DNA of 64,000 nucleotides from contig NC_081217.1 in NCBI RefSeq assembly GCF_902713425.1, positions 11,235,585 to 11,299,584 on the forward strand, in the 5' to 3' direction. The number at the start of each line of letters is the position of its first letter. Position 1 is the first letter of the stretch. The position numbers were made by a program, and so were the translations under genes. This stretch comes from Acipenser ruthenus (Eukaryota; Chordata; Actinopteri; Acipenseriformes; Acipenseridae). Shown here piece after piece: positions 33,914-47,094 of the stretch. The notes below the pieces were generated by a model, which had not been told where the DNA came from, did not search any database, and worked only from the letters and a program-made list of their open reading frames with translations.

Positions 33914-34350
33914 GGGTTTTGTTATAAAATCGAACATAATTGTGTTATGTTTTATTGGCATGTGATATTTTGTAGATCTTGTTATCTGCTAAGTCCGCTC
34001 ACGCTAGCCACAACGTGCTTGAGTGCTGTGGCAGCAGCCATGAAGCAAGTCAGTTTTTCAGTTGAAATCAAGATCTACTTTGTTTTTTGTGTATGGGTGG
34101 TTTGAAAAGATCACTTAAATTGTTACGTATTTTGAAATAAAGATGTATTCATTATTATGAACGTTGACAGAAAGGATATTGTATTTACATTTCCCACGTG
34201 TGCTTGCCTTGTATAAATCGATGGAGTTTCAACAAAGGCATTTGACTTCGGTTCATGTTAGCCTATACTGCCATCTGCAGCATTACCGCGGGTGTCTTTT
34301 ACTTCTTTTGACAATAATATGGATCATTTCACAGTCCAATGTAAGAACAT

Positions 34351-34432
34351 GTAGTCGTGGCCGAGTGGTTAAGGCGATGGACTAGAAATCCATTGGGGTT
34401 TCCCCGCGCAGGTTCGAATCCTGCCGACTACG
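34351..34432 (+). tRNA. tRNA-Ser-AGA: tRNA-Ser (AGA), unit 10
   Basis: No difference from the gene at 883-964. Confidence 0.97.
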
Positions 34433-34597
34433 TAAGCTTTCTTTTTAATTGTATGTGTTCATTCCTAATACATGTTTAAAGATGAGGAATCTGAAATATT
34501 ACTGGTTCTACTTCATATCGCACCGGTTCATTTAGTTAAAGAATGTTCATTTTGGCACCATTCCAAATGCTGTGGTTTCTTTAAAGAAGAAAAGTCA

Positions 34598-34671
34598 TGG
34601 CCCGTACGGGGATCGAACCCGCGACCTTGGCGTTATTAGCACCACGCTCTAACCAACTGAGCTAACCGGCC
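34598..34671 (-). tRNA. tRNA-Ile-AAT: tRNA-Ile (AAT), unit 10
   Basis: No difference from the gene at 1130-1203. Confidence 0.97.
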
Positions 34672-34959
34672 ACACACATGGAGCGCGTTAATAAAACCCG
34701 AGAAAAACAAGGCCTGCGGACATTATGATTACCAAGATGTTATGTTAAACTCAACAATAACACATTCAAAGTATTGGAAAGGCATAATTAGAGGTCTCAT
34801 CTTTATGAGGCAGTTTAGCAGTGTGAAGAAAGTGGCGAGGTGCGGGCTTGCGGTGACTTTCTCTCATTTAAAAAGCTGTGATTTGAATACTAAAAAGAAA
34901 AACATGTAAAATTACCAAGCATTCGGTGGACGTTTTAGAAATAAATTAACAAGAACTGT

Positions 34960-35041
34960 TGTCAGAAGTGGGGTTCGAGCCCACGCCTCCATGGAGACTG
35001 CGACCTGACCACAGCGCCTTAGACCGCTCGGCCATCCTGAC
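34960..35041 (-). tRNA. tRNA-Leu-CAG: tRNA-Leu (CAG), G37 form, unit 10
   Basis: Same as the G37 gene at 8930-9011. It is the last G37 copy; all later units have T37. Confidence 0.9.
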
Positions 35042-35462
35042 TTACACCGACGACTTTGCACAACGCTGCAGCACACTGCTGAACCTCCCATGTCTGACGC
35101 TGCAGTAAATCACCTGGCGTGTGCGTGTACTTGTTCTTTTTCTGTTTATATTAAGGAGGGCGACAGGTTTTGTCGCATTTTGTATGGAATCACAAGGACA
35201 CTCCTCTTACTGAAAGAAAATATACTGCAAACAGAGCGATCGCTTCACGGTTTGAATCAAAATCAGAACAGTCTGTTAGCAAATGAACTTCATCAAAAAA
35301 CCACAAAGGCATTACATAAATGTTACAGATATATTTCGTAGACAGAACAGTTGTAACATATTTGAGTACATTTCTAAACAATCTGCTAATAACAGACATA
35401 ATCTCAAAGCGCTATAATTTATTTTCAGATCTTATGAAAGACAAGTATGGTTGCGCATTATA

Positions 35463-35937
35463 TCACAGAAAACAGGATAATCCTAGCGCTTCATTTAATC
35501 CCTCGGGTTGTACCATATGGAGATAGAAGATCCATTTGGATTCACATTGTAATAGTTTTTGATCGAGATTATCACGTCCTCGAGCTTGAAATATTTTTTG
35601 TATGCTGCGGTATTTCAGATCTGAAATGGAATGTTTGGCATCTACGAAATGTCTAGCTAGTGGTGAATGGATATCTTTTCTCCTAATTGAACTTTTATGC
35701 TTGCTCATCAATGCGCAATCGTCACTGTCTAGTAGTTTTACCAACATATTGCAAATGGCAAGGACAAAAAAACAAATAAATGACATGCGTTGAAGCACAG
35801 GTCATCACTTGTAAGACACTGTACTCTTTTTTCGTTGTATGGCTTGTAAAACGCAAACGCATTATCACAGGCGGCACAATTACGACATGGAAAATAATCC
35901 AGTAGATTTGTCCAGTACACCTAGATCTCTCGAACAT
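35463..35937 (-). mobile_element. Penelope-like fossil, unit 10
   Basis: Same broken fragment as at 1995-2469. Confidence 0.77.
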
Positions 35938-36735
35938 GTCAATGAGTCAGCCCTTAATAAACACTGTCCGTGTTCATTTCTGTGTATATGACATTGTCTA
36001 TAACCAATATCTGTTATGTAAGCGTATTGGTATGAAACCAATCGCAATTAATGCGATCCGTGTTTTCAGTCAGTTTGATAGTTTTAATCAATCATCGAAA
36101 AAGCAGCAGTGCTTTGCAACTGTAGTTCATCTTTCTTACGTTTTGGTAAGACACCCACTCAGAACGTGTCCGCTTCCTCCAGCCCCCTAAGGAACACTGG
36201 AGCGGTCATCAATAACAGCGAGCAGTTGGTCAAAAACAACACTCGCTGTCTTCTTCACGCTCAAAAACGAACACTCTCACTCTTCCTCGTGGGTAGCGAG
36301 CCCAAACACTTTCAAAACGCATTTCGCTAGCAAATCACTATAGAAATGATCCCTGAAAGTATTGTTTTATGGGCAAGTGGCCGACCGTCTCCCTCCAACT
36401 CTGAGTGGCACCGGTAGCTGTGCCGGTGACAAATAAACAGGAGCACTTTCATATAATGCAATTGCTGTATCCCAGTGAGTTGTTACAATAACATTTCAAA
36501 CTCATTCCAGACTGCAGGCGGTTAAAAGCTTAATTGGGTTCAATTTTTTGGTATGATTTAAAAAGTACGAGCCAGTTGCCTCATTTGCATTGCCTGCCTT
36601 CCTCCTTTGCACTGTGACGTCTATCAAATGTGTGCTTAAAATCTGATGAATACGATTCCCATTTGAACCGTAAATATTTTAATTATACGCATACAGTGTT
36701 CTGTTGGGCTCCGAGGGTGTTATCTAATAAAACAA

Positions 36736-36797
36736 CGTAATCGGTGAGCGCGTTCGGCTTAACCAAAACGTTGCTGTTTCAAGCCCACGCAGGGACG
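36736..36797 (+). pseudogene. tRNA-Asn relic, unit 10
   Basis: Same sequence as the relic at 3268-3329. Confidence 0.84.
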
Positions 36798-37558
36798 AGG
36801 CATTCTTTTTGTCAATCGCCTTTCTGTCAAGCCAGTAAACCTGTATATAATAAGAAACATTCAACAGCTCGGAAACACCATAATAGAATCCAATGCGTTT
36901 ACAAATGTGTTTTGAAACTGTTCATTTTTCACCCAAATGCGGTTCTCAAAAATTGTTTTGCCTACATTTTTCTATTGCTATTATTATTTTTTCCAGAGTA
37001 AGACGAAAAAGCAAACATCCATGAAATAGGTAAACACTGCTACAGCGCTTGAACTGTCTCAACAAACGTTCAGCTCTAAAACGTGTACATTGAAAGTCTA
37101 TTAACATCTTTAACACAATCATGTGTGTTCCAATAGCGGCTATTCCACATGGTGATCAATAAAGTGAATGCTGGCTTTGTTCACATATTAGCAAGACGTT
37201 TTCAGGATTCACGCATATTCTGAACAAGCACACTAGAATATGGTAATGAAAGGACAGGAAAATAACAGGTTTATTGGCTTTGGTCTTGTATCGTCACCCT
37301 GACTACTGTCAGGTAAGGAAGTGGCATTAATCAAAACGTAATTATGTAAGGTTACCAATGCGCAAATACGAAGCATATTAAAACTTCTTCACAATCTTAA
37401 ATCTTCCCACATGCATTTCAAACACTTACTGATAAGTACGGCCCTTTCCCAATGTAACTGCTTTGTTTGAACACCAAAGATGGCTTGGATATTTATGAAA
37501 CCACGATACTATTGTTCCCACTTTCTTTAGAACTACCAAATGTGCGCTTCCCATGTCA

Positions 37559-37632
37559 GCCCTAGTGGCCTAATGGCTAAGGCCACTGGCCTCCTAAGCC
37601 AGGGATAGTGGGTTCGAGTCCCATCTGGGGTG
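37559..37632 (+). tRNA. tRNA-Arg-CCT: tRNA-Arg (CCT), unit 11
   Basis: No difference from the gene at 372-445. Confidence 0.92.
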
Positions 37633-38069
37633 GGGTTTTGTTATAAAATCGAACATAATTGTGTTATGTTTTATTGGCATGTGATATTTTGTAGATCTTG
37701 TTATCTGCTAAGTCCGCTCACGCTAGCCACAACGTGCTTGAGTGCTGTGGCAGCAGCCATGAAGCAAGTCAGTTTTTCAGTTGAAATCAAGATCTACTTT
37801 GTTTTTTGTGTATGGGTGGTTTGAAAAGATCACTTAAATTGTTACGTATTTTGAAATAAAGATGTATTCATTATTATGAACGTTGACAGAAAGGATATTG
37901 TATTTACATTTCCCACGTGTGCTTGCCTTGTATAAATCGATGGAGTTTCAACAAAGGCATTTGACTTCGGTTCATGTTAGCCTATACTGCCATCTGCAGC
38001 ATTACCGCGGGTGTCTTTTACTTCTTTTGACAATAATATGGATCATTTCACAGTCCAATGTAAGAACAT

Positions 38070-38151
38070 GTAGTCGTGGCCGAGTGGTTAAGGCGATGGA
38101 CTAGAAATCCATTGGGGTTTCCCCGCGCAGGTTCGAATCCTGCCGACTACG
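38070..38151 (+). tRNA. tRNA-Ser-AGA: tRNA-Ser (AGA), unit 11
   Basis: No difference from the gene at 883-964. Confidence 0.97.
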
Positions 38152-38316
38152 TAAGCTTTCTTTTTAATTGTATGTGTTCATTCCTAATACATGTTTAAAG
38201 ATGAGGAATTTGAAATATTACTGGTTCTACTTCATATCGCACCGGTTCATTTTGTTAAAGAATGTTCATTTTGGCACCATTCCAAATGCTGTGGTTTCTT
38301 TAAAGAAGAAAAGTCA

Positions 38317-38390
38317 TGGCCCGTACGGGGATCGAACCCGCGACCTTGGCGTTATTAGCACCACGCTCTAACCAACTGAGCTAACCGGCC
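38317..38390 (-). tRNA. tRNA-Ile-AAT: tRNA-Ile (AAT), unit 11
   Basis: No difference from the gene at 1130-1203. Confidence 0.97.
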
Positions 38391-38678
38391 ACACACATGG
38401 AGCGCGTTAATAAAACCCGAGAAAAACAAGGCCTGCGGACATTATGATTACCAAGATGTTATGTTAAACTCAACAATAACACATTCAAAGTATTGGAAAG
38501 GCATAATTAGAGGTCTCATCTTTATGAGGCAGTTTAGCAGTGTGAAGAAAGTGGCGAGGTGCGGGCTTGCGGTGACTTTCTCTCATTTAAAAAGCTGTGA
38601 TTTGAATACTAAAAAGAAAAACATGTAAAATTACCAAGCATTCGGTGGACGTTTTAGAAATAAATTAACAAGAACTGT

Positions 38679-38760
38679 TGTCAGAAGTGGGGTTCGAGCC
38701 CACGCCTCCATGGAGACTGCGAACTGACCACAGCGCCTTAGACCGCTCGGCCATCCTGAC
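38679..38760 (-). tRNA. tRNA-Leu-CAG: tRNA-Leu (CAG), T37 form, unit 11
   Basis: No difference from the gene at 1492-1573. Confidence 0.87.
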
Positions 38761-39181
38761 TTACACCGACGACTTTGCACAACGCTGCAGCACACTGCTG
38801 AACCTCCCATGTCTGACGCTGCAGTAAATCACCTGGCGTGTGCGTGTACTTGTTCTTTTTCTGTTTATATTAAGGAGGGCGACAGGTTTTGTCGCATTTT
38901 GTATGGAATCACAAGGACACTCCTCTTACTGAAAGAAAATATACTGCAAACAGAGCGATCGCTTCACGGTTTGAATCAAAATCAGAACAGTCTGTTAGCA
39001 AATGAACTTCATCAAAAAACCACAAAGGCATTACATAAATGTTACAGATATATTTCGTAGACAGAACAGTTGTAACATATTTGAGTACATTTCTAAACAA
39101 TCTGCTAATAACAGACATAATCTCAAAGCGCTATAATTTATTTTCAGATCTTATGAAAGACAAGTATGGTTGCGCATTATA

Positions 39182-39656
39182 TCACAGAAAACAGGATAAT
39201 CCTAGCGCTTCATTTAATCCCTCGGGTTGTACCATATGGAGATAGAAGATCCATTTGGATTCACATTGTAATAGTTTTTGATCGAGATTATCACGTCCTC
39301 GAGCTTGAAATATTTTTTGTATGCTGCGGTATTTCAGATCTGAAATGGAATGTTTGGCATCTACGAAATGTCTAGCTAGTGGTGAATGGATATCTTTTCT
39401 CCTAATTGAACTTTTATGCTTGCTCATCAATGCGCAATCGTCACTGTCTAGTAGTTTTACCAACATATTGCAAATGGCAAGGACAAAAAAACAAATAAAT
39501 GACATGCGTTGAAGCACAGGTCATCACTTGTAAGACACTGTACTCTTTTTTCGTTGTATGGCTTGTAAAACGCAAACGCATTATCACAGGCGGCACAATT
39601 ACGACATGGAAAATAATCCAGTAGATTTGTCCAGTACACCTAGATCTCTCGAACAT
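39182..39656 (-). mobile_element. Penelope-like fossil, unit 11
   Basis: Same broken fragment as at 1995-2469. Confidence 0.77.
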
Positions 39657-40454
39657 GTCAATGAGTCAGCCCTTAATAAACACTGTCCGTGTTCATTTCT
39701 GTGTATATGACATTGTCTATAACCAATATCTGTTATGTAAGCGTATTGGTATGAAACCAATCGCAATTAATGCGATCCGTGTTTTCAGTCAGTTTGATAG
39801 TTTTAATCAATCATCGAAAAAGCAGCAGTGCTTTGCAACTGTAGTTCATCTTTCTTACGTTTTGGTAAGACACCCACTCAGAACGTGTCCGCTTCCTCCA
39901 GCCCCCTAAGGAACACTGGAGCGGTCATCAATAACAGCGAGCAGTTGGTCAAAAACAACACTCGCTGTCTTCTTCACGCTCAAAAACGAACACTCTCACT
40001 CTTCCTCGTGGGTAGCGAGCCCAAACACTTTCAAAACGCATTTCGCTAGCAAATCACTATAGAAATGATCCCTGAAAGTATTGTTTTATGGGCAAGTGGC
40101 CGACCGTCTCCCTCCAACTCTGAGTGGCACCGGTAGCTGTGCCGGTGACAAATAAACAGGAGCACTTTCATATAATGCAATTGCTGTAGCCCAGTGAGTT
40201 GTTACAATAACATTTCAAACTCATTCCAGACTGCAGGCGGTTAAAAGCTTAATTGGGTTCAATTTTTTGGTATGATTTAAAAAGTACGAGCCAGTTGCCT
40301 CATTTGCATTGCCTGCCTTCCTCCTTTGCACTGTGACGTCTATCAAATGTGTGCTTAAAATCTGATGAATACGATTCCCATTTGAACCGTAAATATTTTA
40401 ATTATACGCATACAGTGTTCTGTTGGGCTCCGAGGGTGTTATCTAATAAAACAA

Positions 40455-40516
40455 CGTAATCGGTGAGCGCGTTCGGCTTAACCAAAACGTTGCTGTTTCA
40501 AGCCCACGCAGGGACG
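40455..40516 (+). pseudogene. tRNA-Asn relic, unit 11
   Basis: Same sequence as the relic at 3268-3329. Confidence 0.84.
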
Positions 40517-41277
40517 AGGCATTCTTTTTGTCAATCGCCTTTCTGTCAAGCCAGTAAACCTGTATATAATAAGAAACATTCAACAGCTCGGAAACACCAT
40601 AATAGAATCCAATGCGTTTACAAATGTGTTTTGAAACTGTTCATTTTTCACCCAAATGCGGTTCTCAAAAATTGTTTTGCCTACATTTTTCTATTGCTAT
40701 TATTATTTTTTCCAGAGTAAGACGAAAAAGCAAACATCCATGAAATAGGTAAACACTGCTACAGCGTTTGAACTGTCTCAACAAACGTTCAGCTCTAAAA
40801 CGTGTACATTGAAAGTCTATTAACATCTTTAACACAATCATGTGTGTTCCAATAGCGGCTATTCCACATGGTGATCAATAAAGTGAATGCTGGCTTTGTT
40901 CACATATTAGCAAGACGTTTTCAGGATTCACGCATATTCTGAACAAGCACACTAGAATATGGTAATGAAAGGACAGGAAAATAACAGGTTTATTGGCTTT
41001 GGTCTTGTATCGTCACCCTGACTACTGTCAGGTAAGGAAGTGGCATTAATCAAAACGTAATTATGTAAGGTTACCAATGCGCAAATACGAAGCATATTAA
41101 AACTTCTTCACAATCTTAAATCTTCCCACATGCATTTCAAACACTTACTGATAAGTACGGCCCTTTCCCAATGTAACTGCTTTGTTTGAACACCAAAGAT
41201 GGCTTGGATATTTATGAAACCACGATACTATTGTTCCCACTTTCTTTAGAACTACCAAATGTGCGCTTCCCATGTCA

Positions 41278-41351
41278 GCCCTAGTGGCCTAATGGCTAAG
41301 GCCACTGGCCTCCTAAGCCAGGGATAGTGGGTTCGAGTCCCATCTGGGGTG
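41278..41351 (+). tRNA. tRNA-Arg-CCT: tRNA-Arg (CCT), unit 12
   Basis: No difference from the gene at 372-445. Confidence 0.92.
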
Positions 41352-41788
41352 GGGTTTTGTTATAAAATCGAACATAATTGTGTTATGTTTTATTGGCATG
41401 TGATATTTTGTAGATCTTGTTATCTGCTAAGTCCGCTCACGCTAGCCACAACGTGCTTGAGTGCTGTGGCAGCAGCCATGAAGCAAGTCAGTTTTTCAGT
41501 TGAAATCAAGATCTACTTTGTTTTTTGTGTATGGGTGGTTTGAAAAGATCACTTAAATTGTTACGTATTTTGAAATAAAGATGTATTCATTATTATGAAC
41601 GTTGACAGAAAGGATATTGTATTTACATTTCCCACGTGTGCTTGCCTTGTATAAATCGATGGAGTTTCAACAAAGGCATTTGACTTCGGTTCATGTTAGC
41701 CTATACTGCCATCTGCAGCATTACCGCGGGTGTCTTTTACTTCTTTTGACAATAATATGGATCATTTCACAGTCCAATGTAAGAACAT

Positions 41789-41870
41789 GTAGTCGTGGCC
41801 GAGTGGTTAAGGCGATGGACTAGAAATCCATTGGGGTTTCCCCGCGCAGGTTCGAATCCTGCCGACTACG
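41789..41870 (+). tRNA. tRNA-Ser-AGA: tRNA-Ser (AGA), unit 12
   Basis: No difference from the gene at 883-964. Confidence 0.97.
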
Positions 41871-42035
41871 TAAGCTTTCTTTTTAATTGTATGTGTTCAT
41901 TCCTAATACATGTTTAAAGATGAGGAATTTGAAATATTACTGGTTCTACTTCATATCGCACCGGTTCATTTTGTTAAAGAATGTTCATTTTGGCACCATT
42001 CCAAATGCTGTGGTTTCTTTAAAGAAGAAAAGTCA

Positions 42036-42109
42036 TGGCCCGTACGGGGATCGAACCCGCGACCTTGGCGTTATTAGCACCACGCTCTAACCAACTGAGC
42101 TAACCGGCC
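42036..42109 (-). tRNA. tRNA-Ile-AAT: tRNA-Ile (AAT), unit 12
   Basis: No difference from the gene at 1130-1203. Confidence 0.97.
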
Positions 42110-42397
42110 ACACACATGGAGCGCGTTAATAAAACCCGAGAAAAACAAGGCCTGTGGACATTATGATTACCAAGATGTTATGTTAAACTCAACAATAACA
42201 CATTCAAAGTATTGGAAAGGCATAATTAGAGGTCTCATCTTTATGAGGCAGTTTAGCAGTGTGAAGAAAGTGGCGAGGTGCGGGCTTGCGGTGACTTTCT
42301 CTCATTTAAAAAGCTGTGATTTGAATACTAAAAAGAAAAACATGTAAAATTACCAAGCATTCGGTGGACGTTTTAGAAATAAATTAACAAGAACTGT

Positions 42398-42479
42398 TGT
42401 CAGAAGTGGGGTTCGAGCCCACGCCTCCATGGAGACTGCGAACTGACCACAGCGCCTTAGACCGCTCGGCCATCCTGAC
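42398..42479 (-). tRNA. tRNA-Leu-CAG: tRNA-Leu (CAG), T37 form, unit 12
   Basis: No difference from the gene at 1492-1573. Confidence 0.87.
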
Positions 42480-42900
42480 TTACACCGACGACTTTGCACA
42501 ACGCTGCAGCACACTGCTGAACCTCCCATGTCTGACGCTGCAGTAAATCACCTGGCGTGTGCGTGTACTTGTTCTTTTTCTGTTTATATTAAGGAGGGCG
42601 ACAGGTTTTGTCGCATTTTGTATGGAATCACAAGGACACTCCTCTTACTGAAAGAAAATATACTGCAAACAGAGCGATCGCTTCACGGTTTGAATCAAAA
42701 TCAGAACAGTCTGTTAGCAAATGAACTTCATCAAAAAACCACAAAGGCATTACATAAATGTTACAGATATATTTCGTAGACAGAACAGTTGTAACATATT
42801 TGAGTACATTTCTAAACAATCTGCTAATAACAGACATAATCTCAAAGCGCTATAATTTATTTTCAGATCTTATGAAAGACAAGTATGGTTGCGCATTATA

Positions 42901-43375
42901 TCACAGAAAACAGGATAATCCTAGCGCTTCATTTAATCCCTCGGGTTGTACCATATGGAGATAGAAGATCCATTTGGATTCACATTGTAATAGTTTTTGA
43001 TCGAGATTATCACGTCCTCGAGCTTGAAATATTTTTTGTATGCTGCGGTATTTCAGATCTGAAATGGAATGTTTGGCATCTACGAAATGTCTAGCTAGTG
43101 GTGAATGGATATCTTTTCTCCTAATTGAACTTTTATGCTTGCTCATCAATGCGCAATCGTCACTGTCTAGTAGTTTTACCAACATATTGCAAATGGCAAG
43201 GACAAAAAAACAAATAAATGACATGCGTTGAAGCACAGGTCATCACTTGTAAGACACTGTACTCTTTTTTCGTTGTATGGCTTGTAAAACGCAAACGCAT
43301 TATCACAGGCGGCACAATTACGACATGGAAAATAATCCAGTAGATTTGTCCAGTACACCTAGATCTCTCGAACAT
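42901..43375 (-). mobile_element. Penelope-like fossil, unit 12
   Basis: Same broken fragment as at 1995-2469. Confidence 0.77.
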
Positions 43376-44173
43376 GTCAATGAGTCAGCCCTTAATAAAC
43401 ACTGTCCGTGTTCATTTCTGTGTATATGACATTGTCTATAACCAATATCTGTTATGTAAGCGTATTGGTATGAAACCAATCGCAATTAATGCGATCCGTG
43501 TTTTCAGTCAGTTTGATAGTTTTAATCAATCATCGAAAAAGCAGCAGTGCTTTGCAACTGTAGTTCATCTTTCTTACGTTTTGGTAAGACACCCACTCAG
43601 AACGTGTCCGCTTCCTCCAGCCCCCTAAGGAACACTGGAGCGGTCATCAATAACAGCGAGCAGTTGGTCAAAAACAACACTCGCTGTCTTCTTCACGCTC
43701 AAAAACGAACACTCTCACTCTTCCTCGTGGGTAGCGAGCCCAAACACTTTCAAAACGCATTTCGCTAGCAAATCACTATAGAAATGATCCCTGAAAGTAT
43801 TGTTTTATGGGCAAGTGGCCGACCGTCTCCCTCCAACTCTGAGTGGCACCGGTAGCTGTGCCGGTGACAAATAAACAGGAGCACTTTCATATAATGCAAT
43901 TGCTGTAGCCCAGTGAGTTGTTACAATAACATTTCAAACTCATTCCAGACTGCAGGCGGTTAAAAGCTTAATTGGGTTCAATTTTTTGGTATGATTTAAA
44001 AAGTACGAGCCAGTTGCCTCATTTGCATTGCCTGCCTTCCTCCTTTGCACTGTGACGTCTATCAAACGTGTGCTTAAAATCTGATGAATACGATTCCCAT
44101 TTGAACCGTAAATATTTTAATTATACGCATACAGTGTTCTGTTGGGCTCCGAGGGTGTTATCTAATAAAACAA

Positions 44174-44235
44174 CGTAATCGGTGAGCGCGTTCGGCTTAA
44201 CCAAAACGTTGCTGTTTCAAGCCCACGCAGGGACG
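44174..44235 (+). pseudogene. tRNA-Asn relic, unit 12
   Basis: Same sequence as the relic at 3268-3329. Confidence 0.84.
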
Positions 44236-44996
44236 AGGCATTCTTTTTGTCAATCGCCTTTCTGTCAAGCCAGTAAACCTGTATATAATAAGAAACATTC
44301 AACAGCTCGGAAACACCATAATAGAATCCAATGCGTTTACAAATGTGTTTTGAAACTGTTCATTTTTCACCCAAATGCGGTTCTCAAAAATTGTTTTGCC
44401 TACATTTTTCTATTGCTATTATTATTTTTTCCAGAGTAAGACGAAAAAGCAAACATCCATGAAATAGGTAAACACTGCTACAGCGCTTGAACTGTCTCAA
44501 CAAACGTTCAGCTCTAAAACGTGTACATTGAAAGTCTATTAACATCTTTAACACAATCATGTGTGTTCCAATAGCGGCTATTCCACATGGTGATCAATAA
44601 AGTGAATGCTGGCTTTGTTCACATATTAGCAAGACGTTTTCAGGATTCACGCATATTCTGAACAAGCACACTAGAATATGGTAATGAAAGGACAGGAAAA
44701 TAACAGGTTTATTGGCTTTGGTCTTGTATCGTCACCCTGACTACTGTCAGGTAAGGAAGTGGCATTAATCAAAACGTAATTATGTAAGGTTACCAATGCG
44801 CAAATACGAAGCATATTAAAACTTCTTCACAATCTTAAATCTTCCCACATGCATTTCAAACACTTACTGATAAGTACGGCCCTTTCCCAATGTAACTGCT
44901 TTGTTTGAACACCAAAGATGGCTTGGATATTTATGAAACCACGATACTATTGTTCCCACTTTCTTTAGAACTACCAAATGTGCGCTTCCCATGTCA

Positions 44997-45070
44997 GCCC
45001 TAGTGGCCTAATGGCTAAGGCCACTGGCCTCCTAAGCCAGGGATAGTGGGTTCGAGTCCCATCTGGGGTG
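44997..45070 (+). tRNA. tRNA-Arg-CCT: tRNA-Arg (CCT), unit 13
   Basis: No difference from the gene at 372-445. Confidence 0.92.
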
Positions 45071-45507
45071 GGGTTTTGTTATAAAATCGAACATAATTGT
45101 GTTATGTTTTATTGGCATGTGATATTTTGTAGATCTTGTTATCTGCTAAGTCCGCTCACGCTAGCCACAACGTGCTTGAGTGCTGTGGCAGCAGCCATGA
45201 AGCAAGTCAGTTTTTCAGTTGAAATCAAGATCTACTTTGTTTTTTGTGTATGGGTGGTTTGAAAAGATCACTTAAATTGTTACGTATTTTGAAATAAAGA
45301 TGTATTCATTATTATGAACGTTGACAGAAAGGATATTGTATTTACATTTCCCACGTGTGCTTGCCTTGTATAAATCGATGGAGTTTCAACAAAGGCATTT
45401 GACTTCGGTTCATGTTAGCCTATACTGCCATCTGCAGCATTACCGCGGGTGTCTTTTACTTCTTTTGACAATAATATGGATCATTTCACAGTCCAATGTA
45501 AGAACAT

Positions 45508-45589
45508 GTAGTCGTGGCCGAGTGGTTAAGGCGATGGACTAGAAATCCATTGGGGTTTCCCCGCGCAGGTTCGAATCCTGCCGACTACG
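45508..45589 (+). tRNA. tRNA-Ser-AGA: tRNA-Ser (AGA), unit 13
   Basis: No difference from the gene at 883-964. Confidence 0.97.
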
Positions 45590-45754
45590 TAAGCTTTCTT
45601 TTTAATTGTATGTGTTCATTCCTAATACATGTTTAAAGATGAGGAATCTGAAATATTACTGGTTCTACTTCATATCGCACCGGTTCATTTAGTTAAAGAA
45701 TGTTCATTTTGGCACCATTCCAAATGCTGTGGTTTCTTTAAAGAAGAAAAGTCA

Positions 45755-45828
45755 TGGCCCGTACGGGGATCGAACCCGCGACCTTGGCGTTATTAGCACC
45801 ACGCTCTAACCAACTGAGCTAACCGGCC
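45755..45828 (-). tRNA. tRNA-Ile-AAT: tRNA-Ile (AAT), unit 13
   Basis: No difference from the gene at 1130-1203. Confidence 0.97.
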
Positions 45829-46116
45829 ACACACATGGAGCGCGTTAATAAAACCCGAGAAAAACAAGGCCTGCGGACATTATGATTACCAAGATGTTAT
45901 GTTAAACTCAACAATAACACATTCAAAGTATTGGAAAGGCATAATTAGAGGTCTCATCTTTATGAGGCAGTTTAGCAGTGTGAAGAAAGTGGCGAGGTGC
46001 GGGCTTGCGGTGACTTTCTCTCATTTAAAAAGCTGTGATTTGAATACTAAAAAGAAAAACATGTAAAATTACCAAGCATTCGGTGGACGTTTTAGAAATA
46101 AATTAACAAGAACTGT

Positions 46117-46198
46117 TGTCAGAAGTGGGGTTCGAGCCCACGCCTCCATGGAGACTGCGAACTGACCACAGCGCCTTAGACCGCTCGGCCATCCTGAC
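46117..46198 (-). tRNA. tRNA-Leu-CAG: tRNA-Leu (CAG), T37 form, unit 13
   Basis: No difference from the gene at 1492-1573, although the neighbouring spacer is type A. Confidence 0.87.
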
Positions 46199-46619
46199 TT
46201 ACACCGACGACTTTGCACAACGCTGCAGCACACTGCTGAACCTCCCATGTCTGACGCTGCAGTAAATCACCTGGCGTGTGCGTGTACTTGTTCTTTTTCT
46301 GTTTATATTAAGGAGGGCGACAGGTTTTGTCGCATTTTGTATGGAATCACAAGGACACTCCTCTTACTGAAAGAAAATATACTGCAAACAGAGCGATCGC
46401 TTCACGGTTTGAATCAAAATCAGAACAGTCTGTTAGCAAATGAACTTCATCAAAAAACCACAAAGGCATTACATAAATGTTACAGATATATTTCGTAGAC
46501 AGAACAGTTGTAACATATTTGAGTACATTTCTAAACAATCTGCTAATAACAGACATAATCTCAAAGCGCTATAATTTATTTTCAGATCTTATGAAAGACA
46601 AGTATGGTTGCGCATTATA

Positions 46620-47094
46620 TCACAGAAAACAGGATAATCCTAGCGCTTCATTTAATCCCTCGGGTTGTACCATATGGAGATAGAAGATCCATTTGGATTC
46701 ACATTGTAATAGTTTTTGATCGAGATTATCACGTCCTCGAGCTTGAAATATTTTTTGTATGCTGCGGTATTTCAGATCTGAAATGGAATGTTTGGCATCT
46801 ACGAAATGTCTAGCTAGTGGTGAATGGATATCTTTTCTCCTAATTGAACTTTTATGCTTGCTCATCAATGCGCAATCGTCACTGTCTAGTAGTTTTACCA
46901 ACATATTGCAAATGGCAAGGACAAAAAAACAAATAAATGACATGCGTTGAAGCACAGGTCATCACTTGTAAGACACTGTACTCTTTTTTCGTTGTATGGC
47001 TTGTAAAACGCAAACGCATTATCACAGGCGGCACAATTACGACATGGAAAATAATCCAGTAGATTTGTCCAGTACACCTAGATCTCTCGAACAT
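46620..47094 (-). mobile_element. Penelope-like fossil, unit 13
   Basis: Same broken fragment as at 1995-2469. Confidence 0.77.

Larger units (their letters stand above)
33469..37187. repeat. Repeat unit 10
   Basis: Type A with the G37 tRNA-Leu. Private G-to-T at 36470 in the distal spacer. Confidence 0.97.
37188..40906. repeat. Repeat unit 11
   Basis: Type B with the T37 tRNA-Leu. Carries the C-to-T variant at 40767 shared with units 8 and 15. Confidence 0.97.
40907..44625. repeat. Repeat unit 12
   Basis: Type B with the T37 tRNA-Leu. Carries T at 42155 (shared with units 9 and 16) and C at 44067 (shared with units 13, 16 and 17). Confidence 0.97.
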